From Mantamonas sphyraenae (Eukaryota > CRuMs > Mantamonadidae): a stretch of DNA of 64,000 nt. Shown here piece by piece: positions 32,461 to 43,389 of the stretch. The notes beneath the pieces were generated by a model. It made no database searches. It had not been told where the DNA came from and saw only the letters and a program-made list of their open reading frames with translations. The DNA lies in the NCBI GenBank assembly GCA_026936335.1, contig JAPMXV010000049.1, positions 372,001 through 436,000 on the forward strand. Direction: 5' to 3'. Made by a program: the position numbers and the translations under genes. Numbering within the stretch: the stretch's first letter is position 1; every line of letters begins with the position of its first letter.

Positions 32461-34422
32461 TCATGCATTGCTCTCGCCGCGTCCGCCGCTGCTGCTGCTG
32501 CTGCTGCTGGAGGACCCGGTGACGGTGTTGATGGCGGCGTTGGTGGCGTGCATCTTGGCAACCTCGGCGGCGTGCTCTTGCTTGGTGGGCTTGCGCAGGG
32601 CCTTTGTGTACCCGTTGCGAGTGTATCCGGTGGGACGTGCGTGGGTGAGCATGTTCTTGGCCACCGGGAGCATAAACACCACCCAGGGGAAGGACAGGAA
32701 GCCGTACATGACCTTGCACCAGTACACAGTGCTCGTGAACTGCCACTTGCTGGCCTCAATCTCCGCCAGCGAGGTGGCATTGGTCACACCGTAGTTCTGG
32801 TCGATGGCAGCCACCACCACAAGCACCACACAGATGGCAAACACCACAAAGTCGTAGATGAGAAAGTTGCGCAGGGCGCCGCCACGGTTCTTGTGGATGA
32901 CGTTGCCGCAGCAATCCTTCTCGCGTCCCAGCGCCTCGTCTGCATTGGAGGCGTCCAGCACGTCGTCCGGGTGGTTCTTGCGCCACTCACGCATGGCAGC
33001 CAGCTCGTCGGTGGACAACACACCATCGCCGTCGTCAAACATGCGATCTCCCTCGCTCTCAATGGCAAACTGCACGTCGCCCTTCTTCTCGCTGTACGGC
33101 AGCATCCAATACGCGGACCACACAAGCACCACCTGCAGCAAAAAGAAGATGAGTTCAAACAGCAGCTCACGCGGACCTGCCGAAGGACAATTGCCCGTTA
33201 TCGTGCATGCATAGTATTGGATGGCGCCCACGGTGGTGCCAATGACACCCAGGGTGACAAACTGCACTCCCTTGAACCCAATCACAAAGCTGGTCAGTTG
33301 GAACTCGTCCTTCTTGTCCTTCATGAAGAAGAGCATGAGGTAGAACAGCTGCGGGACACCGAAGCGCGGAAAGGCAGACACCAGCTTGAGAATCCAAAAG
33401 CTGGGGCTGCGGATCTGCATCCAGATGCTCCTGTTGTACGGAAACATGGAGTACAGCACCCAGGCTCGGAAAGCTGCCCACGGGTTGGGACAGCACGTGA
33501 TCTCCTCCTCAGGCTCCTCCTTGGCCTTCTTGCGCACCATGCCCGAGAAGAAGTTCATCACCTCGATCTTGATGTCCGGCCACACAAAGTCCACCGACTT
33601 GTCGATGCCTCGTTTGACCACGTTGGGCATCAGCGGGTCCTTCACTTGCTGCTTCACCACATCCTTGGTCATGTCCAACGCCATGTCAAGCTTGCGTTCC
33701 AGCCAAGCCTGTGCCTTGGCCTTCGTTTCCTGCACCGCCTTCTCCGTCGCCTCCTTCACTGCGTTTGCCTTTTCCATGGCCGCCTCCTTTGCCAGGTTGG
33801 CCTTTTCCTCTGCCAATGCCTGGTACTTGGTGCGCAGCTCATTCAACTCACGCAGCTGTTGCTTCACCTGTGTGTGTGTGTGTGGTTGGTGTGTGGTTGG
33901 TGTGTCAACACAAAAAGCTCGTGTCAAGGATTTCCCCCCCTCACGTCACCTTTTCCGCCTTGCCCACACACCGCAAGGGCAGGGCGATGACCATGGGTCT
34001 CAATCCCCCCTCCCCTGGTCAACACTCGCCCCTCCCCCCCACACATCGCCACGCCTTGGAACAGCCTGCAGCCGCGCATTCCAGCGAAAGGGGGGAAAAG
34101 CAGCAGCGACCAAAGACCCGCGCGCAAAAGGTGGAAGATTCTCGGGGACCGGAAACACCGCCCACCCACCCCGCAGCTCCGCATCGCAGACATGACACGT
34201 TACCTCTGCAGGAAGGGCATCGCCAACCTTGGCCACGCCTTTCTCAGCCATGGCCTCGAGACGGGCCTCGAGCTCGCGCTCGCGTTCGTGGGCCTTTTCG
34301 GCCATGGCTTTGTACTTCTCCAGCTCCTCCAGCTGCTTCTTCACCGACTCGGGCAGATGCTCAGTCATCTTTTCCTTGGAAGACTCTGCGGCCGCCTTGG
34401 CCTTGTTCAAGAGACCACTCAT
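32461..34422 (-). CDS. Multipass membrane protein of unknown family
   Basis: 541 residues in two exons (34422-34204 and 33867-32461) with a 336-bp phase-0 intron ending in (CA)nCAG. The start is MSGLLNKAKAAAESSKEKM. The first 150 residues are amphipathic or coiled coil (LEELEKYKAMAEKAHERERE; then ELRTKYQALAEEKANLAKEA). At least five hydrophobic segments follow (for example PQLFYLMLFFM, FVTLGVIGTTVGAIQYYAC, LLFELIFFLLQVVLVWSAYW, FLIYDFVVFAICVVLVVVAA, WVVFMLPVAKNML). Between two of them is a degenerate EF-hand-like loop (DDGDGVLSTDEL). The C-terminus is Ser/Gly-rich. I do not recognise the family; a channel or transporter-like role is a guess. Confidence 0.7.
33868..34203 (-). other. 336-bp intron of the multipass membrane protein gene
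   Basis: The donor (minus strand) is GAG|GTAACG and the acceptor is CACACACACAG|GTG. No gene or RNA element seen inside. Confidence 0.65.
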
Positions 34423-34507
34423 GGTGTCAACGTCGTCTGTGGGGAGAGGTTTGTTTTCTGCCGTTGGCCCGACACGGGCACGGCACCACACCAACACATT
34501 TCTCGGC
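34423..34507. promoter_or_regulatory. 85-bp divergent promoter, membrane protein / PIG-Z-like gene
   Basis: Two opposed start codons are separated by 85 bp. GC-rich, no TATA-like element. Confidence 0.4.
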
Positions 34508-36134
34508 ATGAAACTGTTTGGAGCCACACACGCGTTGTGGCTCATGCTACGCCTCGTGTGTGTTTGTCTTCCGGGTTACATCCATCCCGACGAGTGGTTC
34601 CAGGGACCCGAAGTTGTGGCCAGTCTCTTCTGGCCTGATCTGCGTGTCACCCTGCCCTGGGAGTTTGCCGACGCACGCACTCCCTACCGCAGCATTGCCA
34701 GCCCGTAGGTCCCTTGTACACGTGGCGGTGTAACCCATGGCTCATTCATGCTCACCCCTCCTCTGCAGGTTGCTTGGCTCTGGAGCTGCCTTTGCCGCTC
34801 TCGACTCGCTCGAGCCCCTGGGCACGTCTCTACAGCCGTGGATGCTTGTGGTATTGCCTCGTGTGCACCTGTGGATGTTCTCCATGGTCATGGATGTCTG
34901 TGTGTACGCTGTGCGTCCGCAGGCTCTGCCTGCCTTTGCCCGCAGCTGGGTCACTCTCGTCTTTCTCGTGCGCACCTTTTCCAATTCTCAAGAGACCCTT
35001 TGGATGGCATTGTTGCTGGGTGTCTGTGCCATGCGTACCAAGAAAGGTGCTGCGAGATATGATGCCGTCCGCTTTGCCGCTGCGGGGGCGATCCTTGCCG
35101 CTGGATTCTGGACTCGGATCACCTTTCCCGCGTTTGCCGCCGTCCCGTGCCTGTATCTGCTTCAACAACACTGGTCACACACACAAAGTGTCACCAAGGC
35201 CATCTGGATGCTCTTGGGTGCGGTGGGAGCGTTTGCAACCGCGGCAACTGGCCTCATGTTCCTGGATTCCTGGTTCTTTGGTCACATGACATGGCAGTGG
35301 TCGGGGCAACTGTACTGGGGTCTGCCGAAACTCACTCTGCATGGCGATTGGGTGTGTACACCGTGCAACAACCTGCGATACAACACACAGACGGCGAATC
35401 TGGCGGAACACGGTCTGCATCCGTGGTTTCTGCACGCCGCGGTGAATCTTCCCATGCTCTTTGCGCCGTTGCTGGTGGCGGGTGTGTACAGTGTGCGCAA
35501 GCACGGCATGAGTGCGTTGGATGCAATGTGCATTGGCACTGTCTGCGTGTCGGTGGCTGTGCTGTCCTGCTTCCCTCATCAGGAACCGCGCTTCCTGTTG
35601 CCCCTCGTGGTGCCTCTGGCCCTGCTGGATCAGACGTCGGGAGGAGGAGGCATGCTGCGGGTGTTGTATGACACGGTGCTACTGCTTGTGTTTGGCGTGT
35701 TGCACCAGTCCGGTGTCACGCGTTCGCTGATGACCCTTGGCAGTGTACGACACGCCTGGCTGCGTGACGCAGCCTCTCGTGCTGGCGTGGCCTCCAAAGC
35801 AGTGTACTGGCACACCTACATGCCACCTGTGCATCTGGCCATGGGCCAGGGGTGGCAGGTTGTGGACAAGATGGGTGTCAGTGGACAGGAGATGGTATCC
35901 TGGTTGCACACACAGCTCGTCCAGGCTCCAATCACCACCCAGGTCCTCCTCAACGTCCCTTCCTCCATCGACCTTTCTCCTCTGACAGATGACTTTGAGC
36001 TGGCCCTCGTGCGTCGTTTTCCACTCCATCTCTCCACAGAGAACCTGCCTCTGACAGACACCTGGCGTGAACTAGGCGCAAATGCTCTGTCGTTGGCACA
36101 GTACGTGGTGAGAGCTGTGGACAAGAGCGGATGA
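34508..36134 (+). CDS. GPI mannosyltransferase 4-like (PIG-Z/SMP3, GT22 family)
   Basis: 520 residues in two exons (34508-34704 and 34769-36134); the 64-bp intron restores 'IASPLLGSGAAF'. The N-terminal 'GYIHPDEWFQGPEV' is the GT22 luminal motif with the His-Pro-Asp-Glu acidic pair. 'RTFSNSQETL' and 'PHQEPRFLLPLVVPL' are the other family blocks. Several hydrophobic segments fit a multipass ER protein. PIG-Z/Smp3 adds the fourth mannose to GPI anchors using dolichol-phosphate-mannose. Related enzymes (PIG-B, ALG9, ALG12) share the fold, but the HPDEWFQGPEV and SNSQET wording points to PIG-Z. The length matches the family. Confidence 0.85.
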
Positions 36135-36174
36135 ACGGTGAGGGCGGCCGTCGCTCCAAACAAAACCGTCCAGA

Positions 36175-38179
36175 ATGAGCGCCATCATACGCGACTGGAT
36201 GGTGGATGCTGTGGTGAATGAAGTTCAACCGAGGAATCCACGTGTACAGGTGATCGAGGTGCGTTGCCGTCTTGCCTGTGCGGGTGTGTGTATGGGGCCA
36301 AGAGTGCGTATGATCGGGCAAGATCACGCAAGTTCCTGACAACTGATCCACCTCGTGTGTTCTGGGCCGCCACACGCGCACAGCTGCGTGACAAAGCCAA
36401 GGGAAAGGTCGTAGTGCGGGACAACAGTACGTTTGTGGACGCAGAGGTCACAGACAAGTGCGGAGTGGACGTTACACAGCTGTACGGCGCGGTCGTGGTT
36501 TTGCGCGCGTACGTGCTGGAAGCAAGCGGCGAGTGCACTCGGTTGCAGATCGACCAGATGGTTGTGTTGACGGGTCCACAGGCAAACATCAATCATGAGC
36601 AGCTGAAAGCCTTGCATGCACACCCAGACGTGGTGGGCCATCTGCAGGACGCGATGCAGGAGAACAGTGTACGCGAAGGCGTCCTCGACCTCCTGGAGCT
36701 GCTCGAGTGTGAGACTGGCACACGCACCGACCGGAATGTCCTCAAACAGTGGCATTGTATCATTGACGAACACGACCAGGCCACTCTGGATGCACAGGAA
36801 GGCTGGGAAGGGTCTACGCTTGCCGGCGTGGTCACGAGCGGCACCCAAGCAGGCGACCTGGAAGACATGCAAGAGTCGCTGAATCACACACAATCGCAGG
36901 TGACCTCTCCTACCCACCCTCGCAACGCCTTCCAGGAGGTTACTGGGGGTGTGGTCGAACACATGCTCGCCTTTGACGAGGAAGACGAGGACGAGGATCC
37001 CGAGGAGGAGGACGAGGACGACGATCCCGAGGTGGAGGTCATCAACGTGCGTGCTGGCAACGTGGACAGGCATGTGTCTTTCCACGACGCCTTTACACAG
37101 GAAGAAGGCGTGGCCAGCCGCGAGGTCGACGACAACCTTGCGCGGGACGAAAACGAGGGGATGGTCGAGGACGGGAACGAAGAGGATGAGATGGAGGGAG
37201 ACGAGGAGGAATCTGAAGAGGAGGAAGAGGACATTGAGGAGCATGGGGACGAGATGAACGTCGAAGAGTCTCAGGGTGGCCTCGACACAAGGTACGGTCT
37301 GGCTGGAGGCATGATGTTTACACAAGAAGAAGCGGGGGCAGCGGATCTGGATGTGGATTTGGACGAGGAGGAAGAGAAGAGGAGGAGGACGAGGAGGAGG
37401 AAGAGGAAGAGGAAGAGGAAGAGGAGGAGGAAGAGGAAGAGGTGCAGGTGCAGGTGCAGAGCGACCCGATGGAAACACAGTCACAAGAACAAGTCTCGGA
37501 AGCAGCAGCAAGCAGCTCCGTGGAAAGCATCTCGGACGACAGCTTGGAGGAAGAACAGCCTGCAAAAGTCACACCTACACGCAAGAGGCGACGTATCGGT
37601 GGACCAAGTCCCGAGATCGTTCTGACGACGCCTCCGCAAACGGCGTCCCAAGGTGGAGACGACGGCCCGCTGGTGTTGTCGGACCTTCTGACAGGCCACA
37701 GACCCATCAACGCGAGGGGAAGGCCCGCGGTAGGTGGCCTCCGTGGCAAGCTGGGCTCCCCTGCAGGCAATGGACGCAAGCGAAAGCGGAGCCAGGTGAA
37801 GGAGTCGCTGCTGTTTGGCATGGACGAGGAGGACGAGGACGAGGCGGAACACGTCGAGCTGGATGACCTAGGCTACCCTGCCACACAAACCAACCGATGG
37901 TTCAACAAGAAGGAGGACGTAGAGGAGGAAGAGGACGAGGATGAGGACGAGGATGAGGAGGACCTCTCGCAAGAGTTTGAGGATGACGCATCCGTGAACA
38001 TGACACCGGATGACAAGGCTCGCAAACTGTACAAGTGGAGCAAGCTGGTGCTTACACACCATCTGGCAAAGCAGAACAAGGCGCAGCAGGATGGGGATGG
38101 GGACTCGGGACGCAAATCGAGGGTGAGAACGCGACAACACACGCTGCTGCGGTTCATGCACACGCTGGGAGCACGATAG
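36175..38179 (+). CDS. Protein with TPP1/ACD-like OB fold and acidic tail (candidate telomere factor)
   Basis: Exon 1 (36175-36258) encodes MSAIIRDWMVDAVVNEVQPR and reaches 'VQVIE'. A short intron (most likely 36259-36332, GAG|GTGCGT) leads to 'FLTTDPPRVFWAATRAQLRD'. Predicted strands follow: KVVVRDNSTFVDAEVT, YGAVVVLRAYVLE, CTRLQIDQMVVL. The order resembles the OB fold of TPP1/ACD (helix, LLEVL, LLVSDGTHSVRCLVT-like strands, then VDRFSLL). The rest is mostly acidic low complexity with a basic patch (TRKRRRIGG) and a Lys-rich end. The early frame passes into an Arg-rich reading near 37380 while another frame continues acidic to 38179. A 50-bp intron at 37292-37341, or an indel in the purine tract, would reconcile them. 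The stop is TAG. Confidence 0.5.
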
Positions 38180-38254
38180 GTGGTGGAGATGACCAAATGA
38201 ACACTCTTTGTGTTGCGATGGGAAGCCCAGCGCGCGTGGCCATGCAGACGAATC

Positions 38255-39247
38255 ATGTCAAACACTCGGGTTGTGGCACAGATCATCAAAAAGGCGGTGC
38301 AGGTGAACACGGTGGCCGAAGGGGTGCCCTCGGCAGAGTCCACCAAGAACCTGGTCAAGTACTTGGCCAACCCACAGACCGTCGATCTCGTGTACACCAA
38401 GATCATGGAGCGTGTGCAGAACGATCGCACTCAGAATCCAAAGGTCATCCTCCGCTCCGTCTCTCTGCTCAAGACACACCTCTCCCAGTATGCGCCTGGC
38501 TCAGACACCCTGGAGAAGCTCGATGCGTTTTGCCAGAGCCTGGCAGACAACCCGAAACAGGACCAGGTTGTTGCCAAGGTGCGTTTTCAGCTCCCGAGAG
38601 GGCTTTTCAACCTGCCGCTTCAAAACGCTTCCCAAAACGCCTCCCCACGGCCAACCTGGCCATGTTCTGTCCGTACTTATTGGCCCCCATGCTTGTCCTG
38701 CGTGCTGACACCTCGTGTGCGTGGTCCGTGTATCCTTGCTGTGCGTTGTGTCTGTGTTTTTGGCCGCCATCGTGTGTTTCCCTGCAGTCGCTCTCCTACG
38801 TGCGGATCCTCATTGCTCGCCTGCTCGGCGTCGACCCGCCCTCACGTGGCAAGGGCACACTCAAGAGCACCCGCAGTGGTTCTGGCAGTCTATCCTCTGT
38901 GTCTTCCATCGGCTCGGCCGCTGGTGGTGGCTCGTCCTCCTCTGGCTCGTCGACGTCGTCGTCGTCCGCGAACAACGACGGCGACGCGTCCAACTCGGCC
39001 TCCTCCTACGGCTCTGCCTCGGGCAAAACGGCCTCGTCTGCACAGCAATCCAGTGGCCAGTACGGCGAGGATGAAGAGGACGACGATCCACCTCCGCCTC
39101 CTCCGCCCAGCGAGGTGGAAGGAAGCGGAGCAAACATCCTCTCCTTGTACGGCGCCTCCTCCTCCTCCACCGGTGGCGGCGGTGGCGGCGCAGGCGTTTC
39201 ATCCACATCTTCATCGTCGGCCTCGTCTACCACCCCGTCGTCTGCCA

Positions 39248-39278
<31 letters not shown>

Positions 39279-41517
39279 GTCGTCGCCGTCGTCGTCAGCT
39301 TCACGAGGAGGAGGCGGCTACACCTCACATGGATCCGAGTCTGAGTTTGCCACCGATCTGGAGTACAATCTGTTTCTGAGCAAACCGTCGCCGAGTGTGT
39401 TTCCCGTGCGACACAAGCAGCTGTCGCTGCTGGGTTGTCCTCTGTTTGGGGGCCACTTTCGCAAGGCCGACGGCGAGACGGCGGCGAGCCAGACAGTGAT
39501 GGGCTTTGACGTGAGTGACAGTGTGCACGTGGCCCAGGCGCAAGAGTTGGAACAGCGTGTGATGAGCATCGGCTTGTCCAAGAGTCTGCAGGACGCCAAG
39601 TTTTACAAGGACACGGGTCAGCTGACGGTGCGCAAAAAGGGCCTCAAGATGTACTCGTACAAGTTCTACAAGGACCAGGCTGCGTTGCAACTGTCGCCAC
39701 ACGAGCTGGAGCAGGTGTTTGACACGGTGGTCAATGCCACGGATGCGAGCAACAGGCTGATTGCGTCCAAGGTGTTGATCAAGGTGATCATCGACATCTA
39801 CAACAGCCAGGACCGGGACTCGGTGTCTTACATCCTCAGCACATTCTTTGAAATGTTGGAAAGCAAACAGAGCGAGGTGCGCATCCATGCGTTCAACCTG
39901 CTGTTTAACCTCAGCGTGCACTTTGCCATGTTTGACGACATCAACGAACCCGAAGACGCAGCGGTGCTGGAGTGGATTGCAGGCGACCTCTTCCACAAAC
40001 TCACCGAAATGCTGCTGTACATTTTCCACCGGGATGAGAAGGACGAGCGTGTGTGGCAGGTGGCCTTCAACGCCCTCCTGCACTTTCTCACCTACAAGGG
40101 CCAGATCGCACGCGCTCGCCTCTTTGCAGTGGATCCGCGCATCTTCCCCGTCTTCCTGCGCGTGCTGGGCCACCACAACGACGTGGTCAACCGCAAGCTG
40201 GTGCGCATGATTGTCAACATCCTGTATGCTGACAGCAAGGGCGGCGTGGGCCCGCTGAACATGGAGTTGCTGGCGCACATGGGAGGCATCAACTTTTTCG
40301 TGCATCATTACATGTACACGCGGTCATTGGAGGCGCGAGACAACCTGTTCCGCGTCATCTTTGACCAGGTGGTCCACAACCTGAACCAGATGGAGGACAA
40401 GCCTGCGCAGAGTCAGATTGACATCATCTACGAGTTGCTCAAGCGCTTCGACGCCCCACACATCCTCTCGCAGATGTTCAAGTTCCCGCCGGACAAGTTT
40501 GTGGAGCAGTTTGTGCGCTTCATGTTCTTTGAGCAGCTGAAGAAGGACGAGAGCTTCGCCGAGGTGTCGTCGTCGTTGAACAAGCCCCTGATTGTGCGCT
40601 TCCTGTACGAACTGGAACGCGTGGCACTCAACTATTGGTTCCTGGAACCCGAATTTGACGAACGACTCAAGGAGACACTGGAGACGGGCGAGCTGGAGGA
40701 GGAGGACGTGGAAATCCTGGGTGCGCTGCTGCACTCGGGGGTGCAGAGCGACAGGGTCAACGGCGAGACGTGGCTGTTTGCCATCATCCGTGCCATGTAT
40801 TCTGGGGTCAACATCGACGAAGGCCCTCTGGATGAGGTGTTGCAGGGCATCCTGCGTGTGCCGAATCCGGGCACACGCTGGATCTACCTCTCGGTGACAG
40901 ACAAGCTGATTCAGCTGCACATGAGCAAGGTGCGCACCAATCAGGGGGTTGACCACGACCGCCTGGATCTCATTATGACCGTCCTCAACGAAAACCTGTC
41001 CAACGTGCTGGCGGCAAACGAACAGAACGAACAGAACCTGATGTACATGTTTGACATCCTGTTCAACTTTCTCAGTGTGCGTCCGGCCATCCATGGCAAC
41101 AACCAGTTTGCAGAGGAGACGCTGGACACGTCCTTCTCTCTCTTTCTCAAGGGTCACGTGTATGTGCCCCGCTACCTGCTGAACGAAATCGACCCGCAGA
41201 TCCTGTACCAGCTCTTTGTGCGCATCAGCCCTCGCTTCTACGCAGATGTGCGTGTTGTCCTCCTTGTGCTTATTATCGAACAGTGTCGCAATCTGCAGGG
41301 CACTCTGGACACTGTGGGAGGCATCGAGTTCTTCCAGGCCCTCCTGCAGGACAAGGATCCGCGCATCAGCTTCTGGGCCTCCAGCTACCTGCTTGAACAC
41401 GTCGACGACGGCGTCATGGAGTCTGTGATCAGCAAGGCACGTGACCCGCAGGTGCGTGACAACGAGTACCTGCAGGTGCTGGCCTACATTGAGGCTGGGG
41501 GAGGGTTCAGTGTGTGA
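38255..41517 (+). CDS. VHS/ENTH-like and armadillo-like repeat protein
   Basis: 1017 residues in two exons (38255-38578 and 38788-41517) with a 209-bp phase-0 intron. The first 125 residues (starting at MSNTRVVAQIIKKAVQVNTV) are all-helical with the look of a VHS/ENTH/CID superhelix. A Ser/Gly low-complexity linker with TCA codon runs follows (about 39150-39320). Then come about 720 residues of helical repeats (HAFNLLFNLSVHFAMFDDIN; VWQVAFNALLHFLTY; YVPRYLLNEIDPQILYQLF). It resembles conserved uncharacterised ARM proteins of plants and protists, from memory only. A trafficking or scaffold role is inferred. Confidence 0.75.
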
Positions 41518-41550
41518 ATGAAAAGATGCGATTTTTGCGCGAGTTTTGTT

Positions 41551-43083
41551 TCATTCTGACAAGTTGTCAGTGTCCAGGTCCTCCACACTGTCCACCAGCT
41601 CTTGTCCGTCAAGGTCCTCGTCATCGCCACCCTTCAAATCGTTGTCGTTGTCCGTGGAGTGGACGACGACGGTGTCGAGGGAGTCGCCGCGCGCTTCGAG
41701 AGCGGCTTCCAAGGCTCTGCGATAGCGAGTGGCGGTGCGGCCTCGTCCTGCGTCGTTGAGCAGGGTGGTGAGATTAATGATATTGACGTGGACGGGACCG
41801 AGGACACGTCTGTAGTTGCCAAAGCGATGGCCCTGGGAGGTGAGGCCGTTGCGTGTGGCGCCCTGGAAACGTCCGTTGCCCACCAACCCCACGGAGCTGA
41901 CCAGGGCCACCACGGCGGGTCCGTTGTGACTGCACCCAGAGTGCTTGGCCACCAGACACAAGTCACTGTCGTCGGTGTAGCCCGTGCGTGTGGTGCCAAA
42001 CAGGGTGCGTTTGCGCACTCCGTTGCACTCGCTGCCGCCTCGACAATACCAAAAGCCCGACAGCGTGCCGTTCTGAACCGAAGACAGGCTCTTGCGCACC
42101 TTGTGGCAGCGTGAGTTTACAACGGGGATGCCCGCGCGGTCGTGGGTCAGCTGGCCCAGCCGTGGGTTGCTGGTGTCATACCGAGGACACACCAGGTTGG
42201 CCAGGTGACACACAATCCGTTGCAACACCTCAAACGGCAACTGATCCCACAGAAACTCATTCTCCGGCTCCTCAATCACTTCGTAATCCCTGGCCGACGC
42301 CAGCAGCAGTGTTTTCACCTGTGCACGGAAAAACGCGTTAAAGCTGCCGTGCTTCCGTGGCGTCCACAAGTCTTCCACCGGTCCCGACACCACAGGACAT
42401 GTGCCGTACGTGTCATCGTTGCTGCTGTACCACTCACGAAAGGGCACCTCATGGATGGTCATGGAGTAGATCCACGGGCCGTACGGCTTGGATTGGACGC
42501 CGTTCTGGTTGGAGGCAGGGTACTCCCGCTGCCCCGGCGCCTCACGCACCGCATACAATCCCCCCTCGGGTCCAAGCACCCCACTGTGTGCTGCTGCCTT
42601 GCACAGGTTGCTGTCCGACGTGTATACGTCGGTCCCCCAGCACCCGGAGCGCATCTTGCACCCGTTGCCAATTCCTTCGCAGTAAAAAATGGTGTCACGA
42701 AAGTGCTTTTCAGCGTCGCCCGCGTCCCAGCTCGGATCAAGAATCACGGTGCCACAAGGCACCCAGTCCGACCCGCCACTGGCCTGCTTTCCATGCAGCG
42801 TGCCTTTGCCCTCCTCCTCTTTTGTCTCTGTTTGTGTGCTGCGGGAGGAGGAGGACGAGGAGGAGGAGGAGGACGATGACGAGCCCGCTCCTGACGTTTC
42901 GTTCAGTGGAACCACCGTCAGCACACCCTCGTGCGACAGTGTGACGACACCCACCACGTCATCCTGCACAAACAGAGGGTCATGCGAATCTGTTCTTGGC
43001 CCTCGGAAGTCGTACTTGTCCTCGTTCATGGCTGGTGAAGATGGCGCCGTGGCGTCCCCAGAACCTTCCCAAAAATTGTCCAT
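41551..43083 (-). CDS. Two LCCL domains flanking an F-box-like motif
   Basis: 510 residues in one exon, no signal peptide (MDNFWEGSGDATAPSSPAMN). A first LCCL-like domain (about 150-245) shows 'CWGTDVYTSDSNLCKAAAHS' and 'GGLYAVREAPG' plus 'NQNGVQSKPYG'. The middle carries 'LWDQLPFEVLQRIVCHL', an F-box-like helix. A second LCCL-like domain (about 355-445) shows 'FGTTRTGYTDDSDLCLVAKH' and 'TRNGLTSQGHRFGNY'. LCCL domains usually sit in secreted or surface proteins, so an intracellular F-box context is odd. The C-terminus is acidic. It could recruit ligands to a cullin complex, which is inference. It is convergent with the ARM gene, 33 bp away. Confidence 0.75.
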   Translation of the reverse strand: MDNFWEGSGDATAPSSPAMNEDKYDFRGPRTDSHDPLFVQDDVVGVVTLSHEGVLTVVPLNETSGAGSSSSSSSSSSSSSRSTQTETKEEEGKGTLHGKQASGGSDWVPCGTVILDPSWDAGDAEKHFRDTIFYCEGIGNGCKMRSGCWGTDVYTSDSNLCKAAAHSGVLGPEGGLYAVREAPGQREYPASNQNGVQSKPYGPWIYSMTIHEVPFREWYSSNDDTYGTCPVVSGPVEDLWTPRKHGSFNAFFRAQVKTLLLASARDYEVIEEPENEFLWDQLPFEVLQRIVCHLANLVCPRYDTSNPRLGQLTHDRAGIPVVNSRCHKVRKSLSSVQNGTLSGFWYCRGGSECNGVRKRTLFGTTRTGYTDDSDLCLVAKHSGCSHNGPAVVALVSSVGLVGNGRFQGATRNGLTSQGHRFGNYRRVLGPVHVNIINLTTLLNDAGRGRTATRYRRALEAALEARGDSLDTVVVHSTDNDNDLKGGDDEDLDGQELVDSVEDLDTDNLSE

Positions 43084-43389
43084 GCCAGCTCAGCGGGGCA
43101 GTGGAACACCATTGGATGACATGATTGTGTTCACATGGGATGTGGAGAGCCATGGGGATCCATGGCGTGGTTCTGGTGTCTGTGTGTCAGGTGCTGGGGG
43201 CACCGAAGGGGAAGGTTCCCAGTCTGGACCAGAACCACGTGCACAGGCAGTTTCCACCTGGCAAACCGGTGCAATTGGAACCTCATCTGGAAGAAGAGAG
43301 GACAAGGATGGGTGGCTCTCCATGGGGATGTGGTGCCATGGCTTGAAGGGGTGAGGACGACCCAAACGCCGCCAACCAAACACGCCCAC
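43084..43389. other. 306-bp gap between divergent LCCL and ArfGAP genes
   Basis: It probably holds the promoters of both genes. Open frames exist on the plus strand (one in frame with ArfGAP) but they lack domains and alternative starts are weak. An upstream ArfGAP exon cannot be excluded. Confidence 0.35.

Noticed and set aside
43082-43354. 90-codon plus-strand frame between LCCL and ArfGAP genes
   Set aside because: Low-complexity Gly/Ser text without a family; more likely promoter and 5' UTR sequence.
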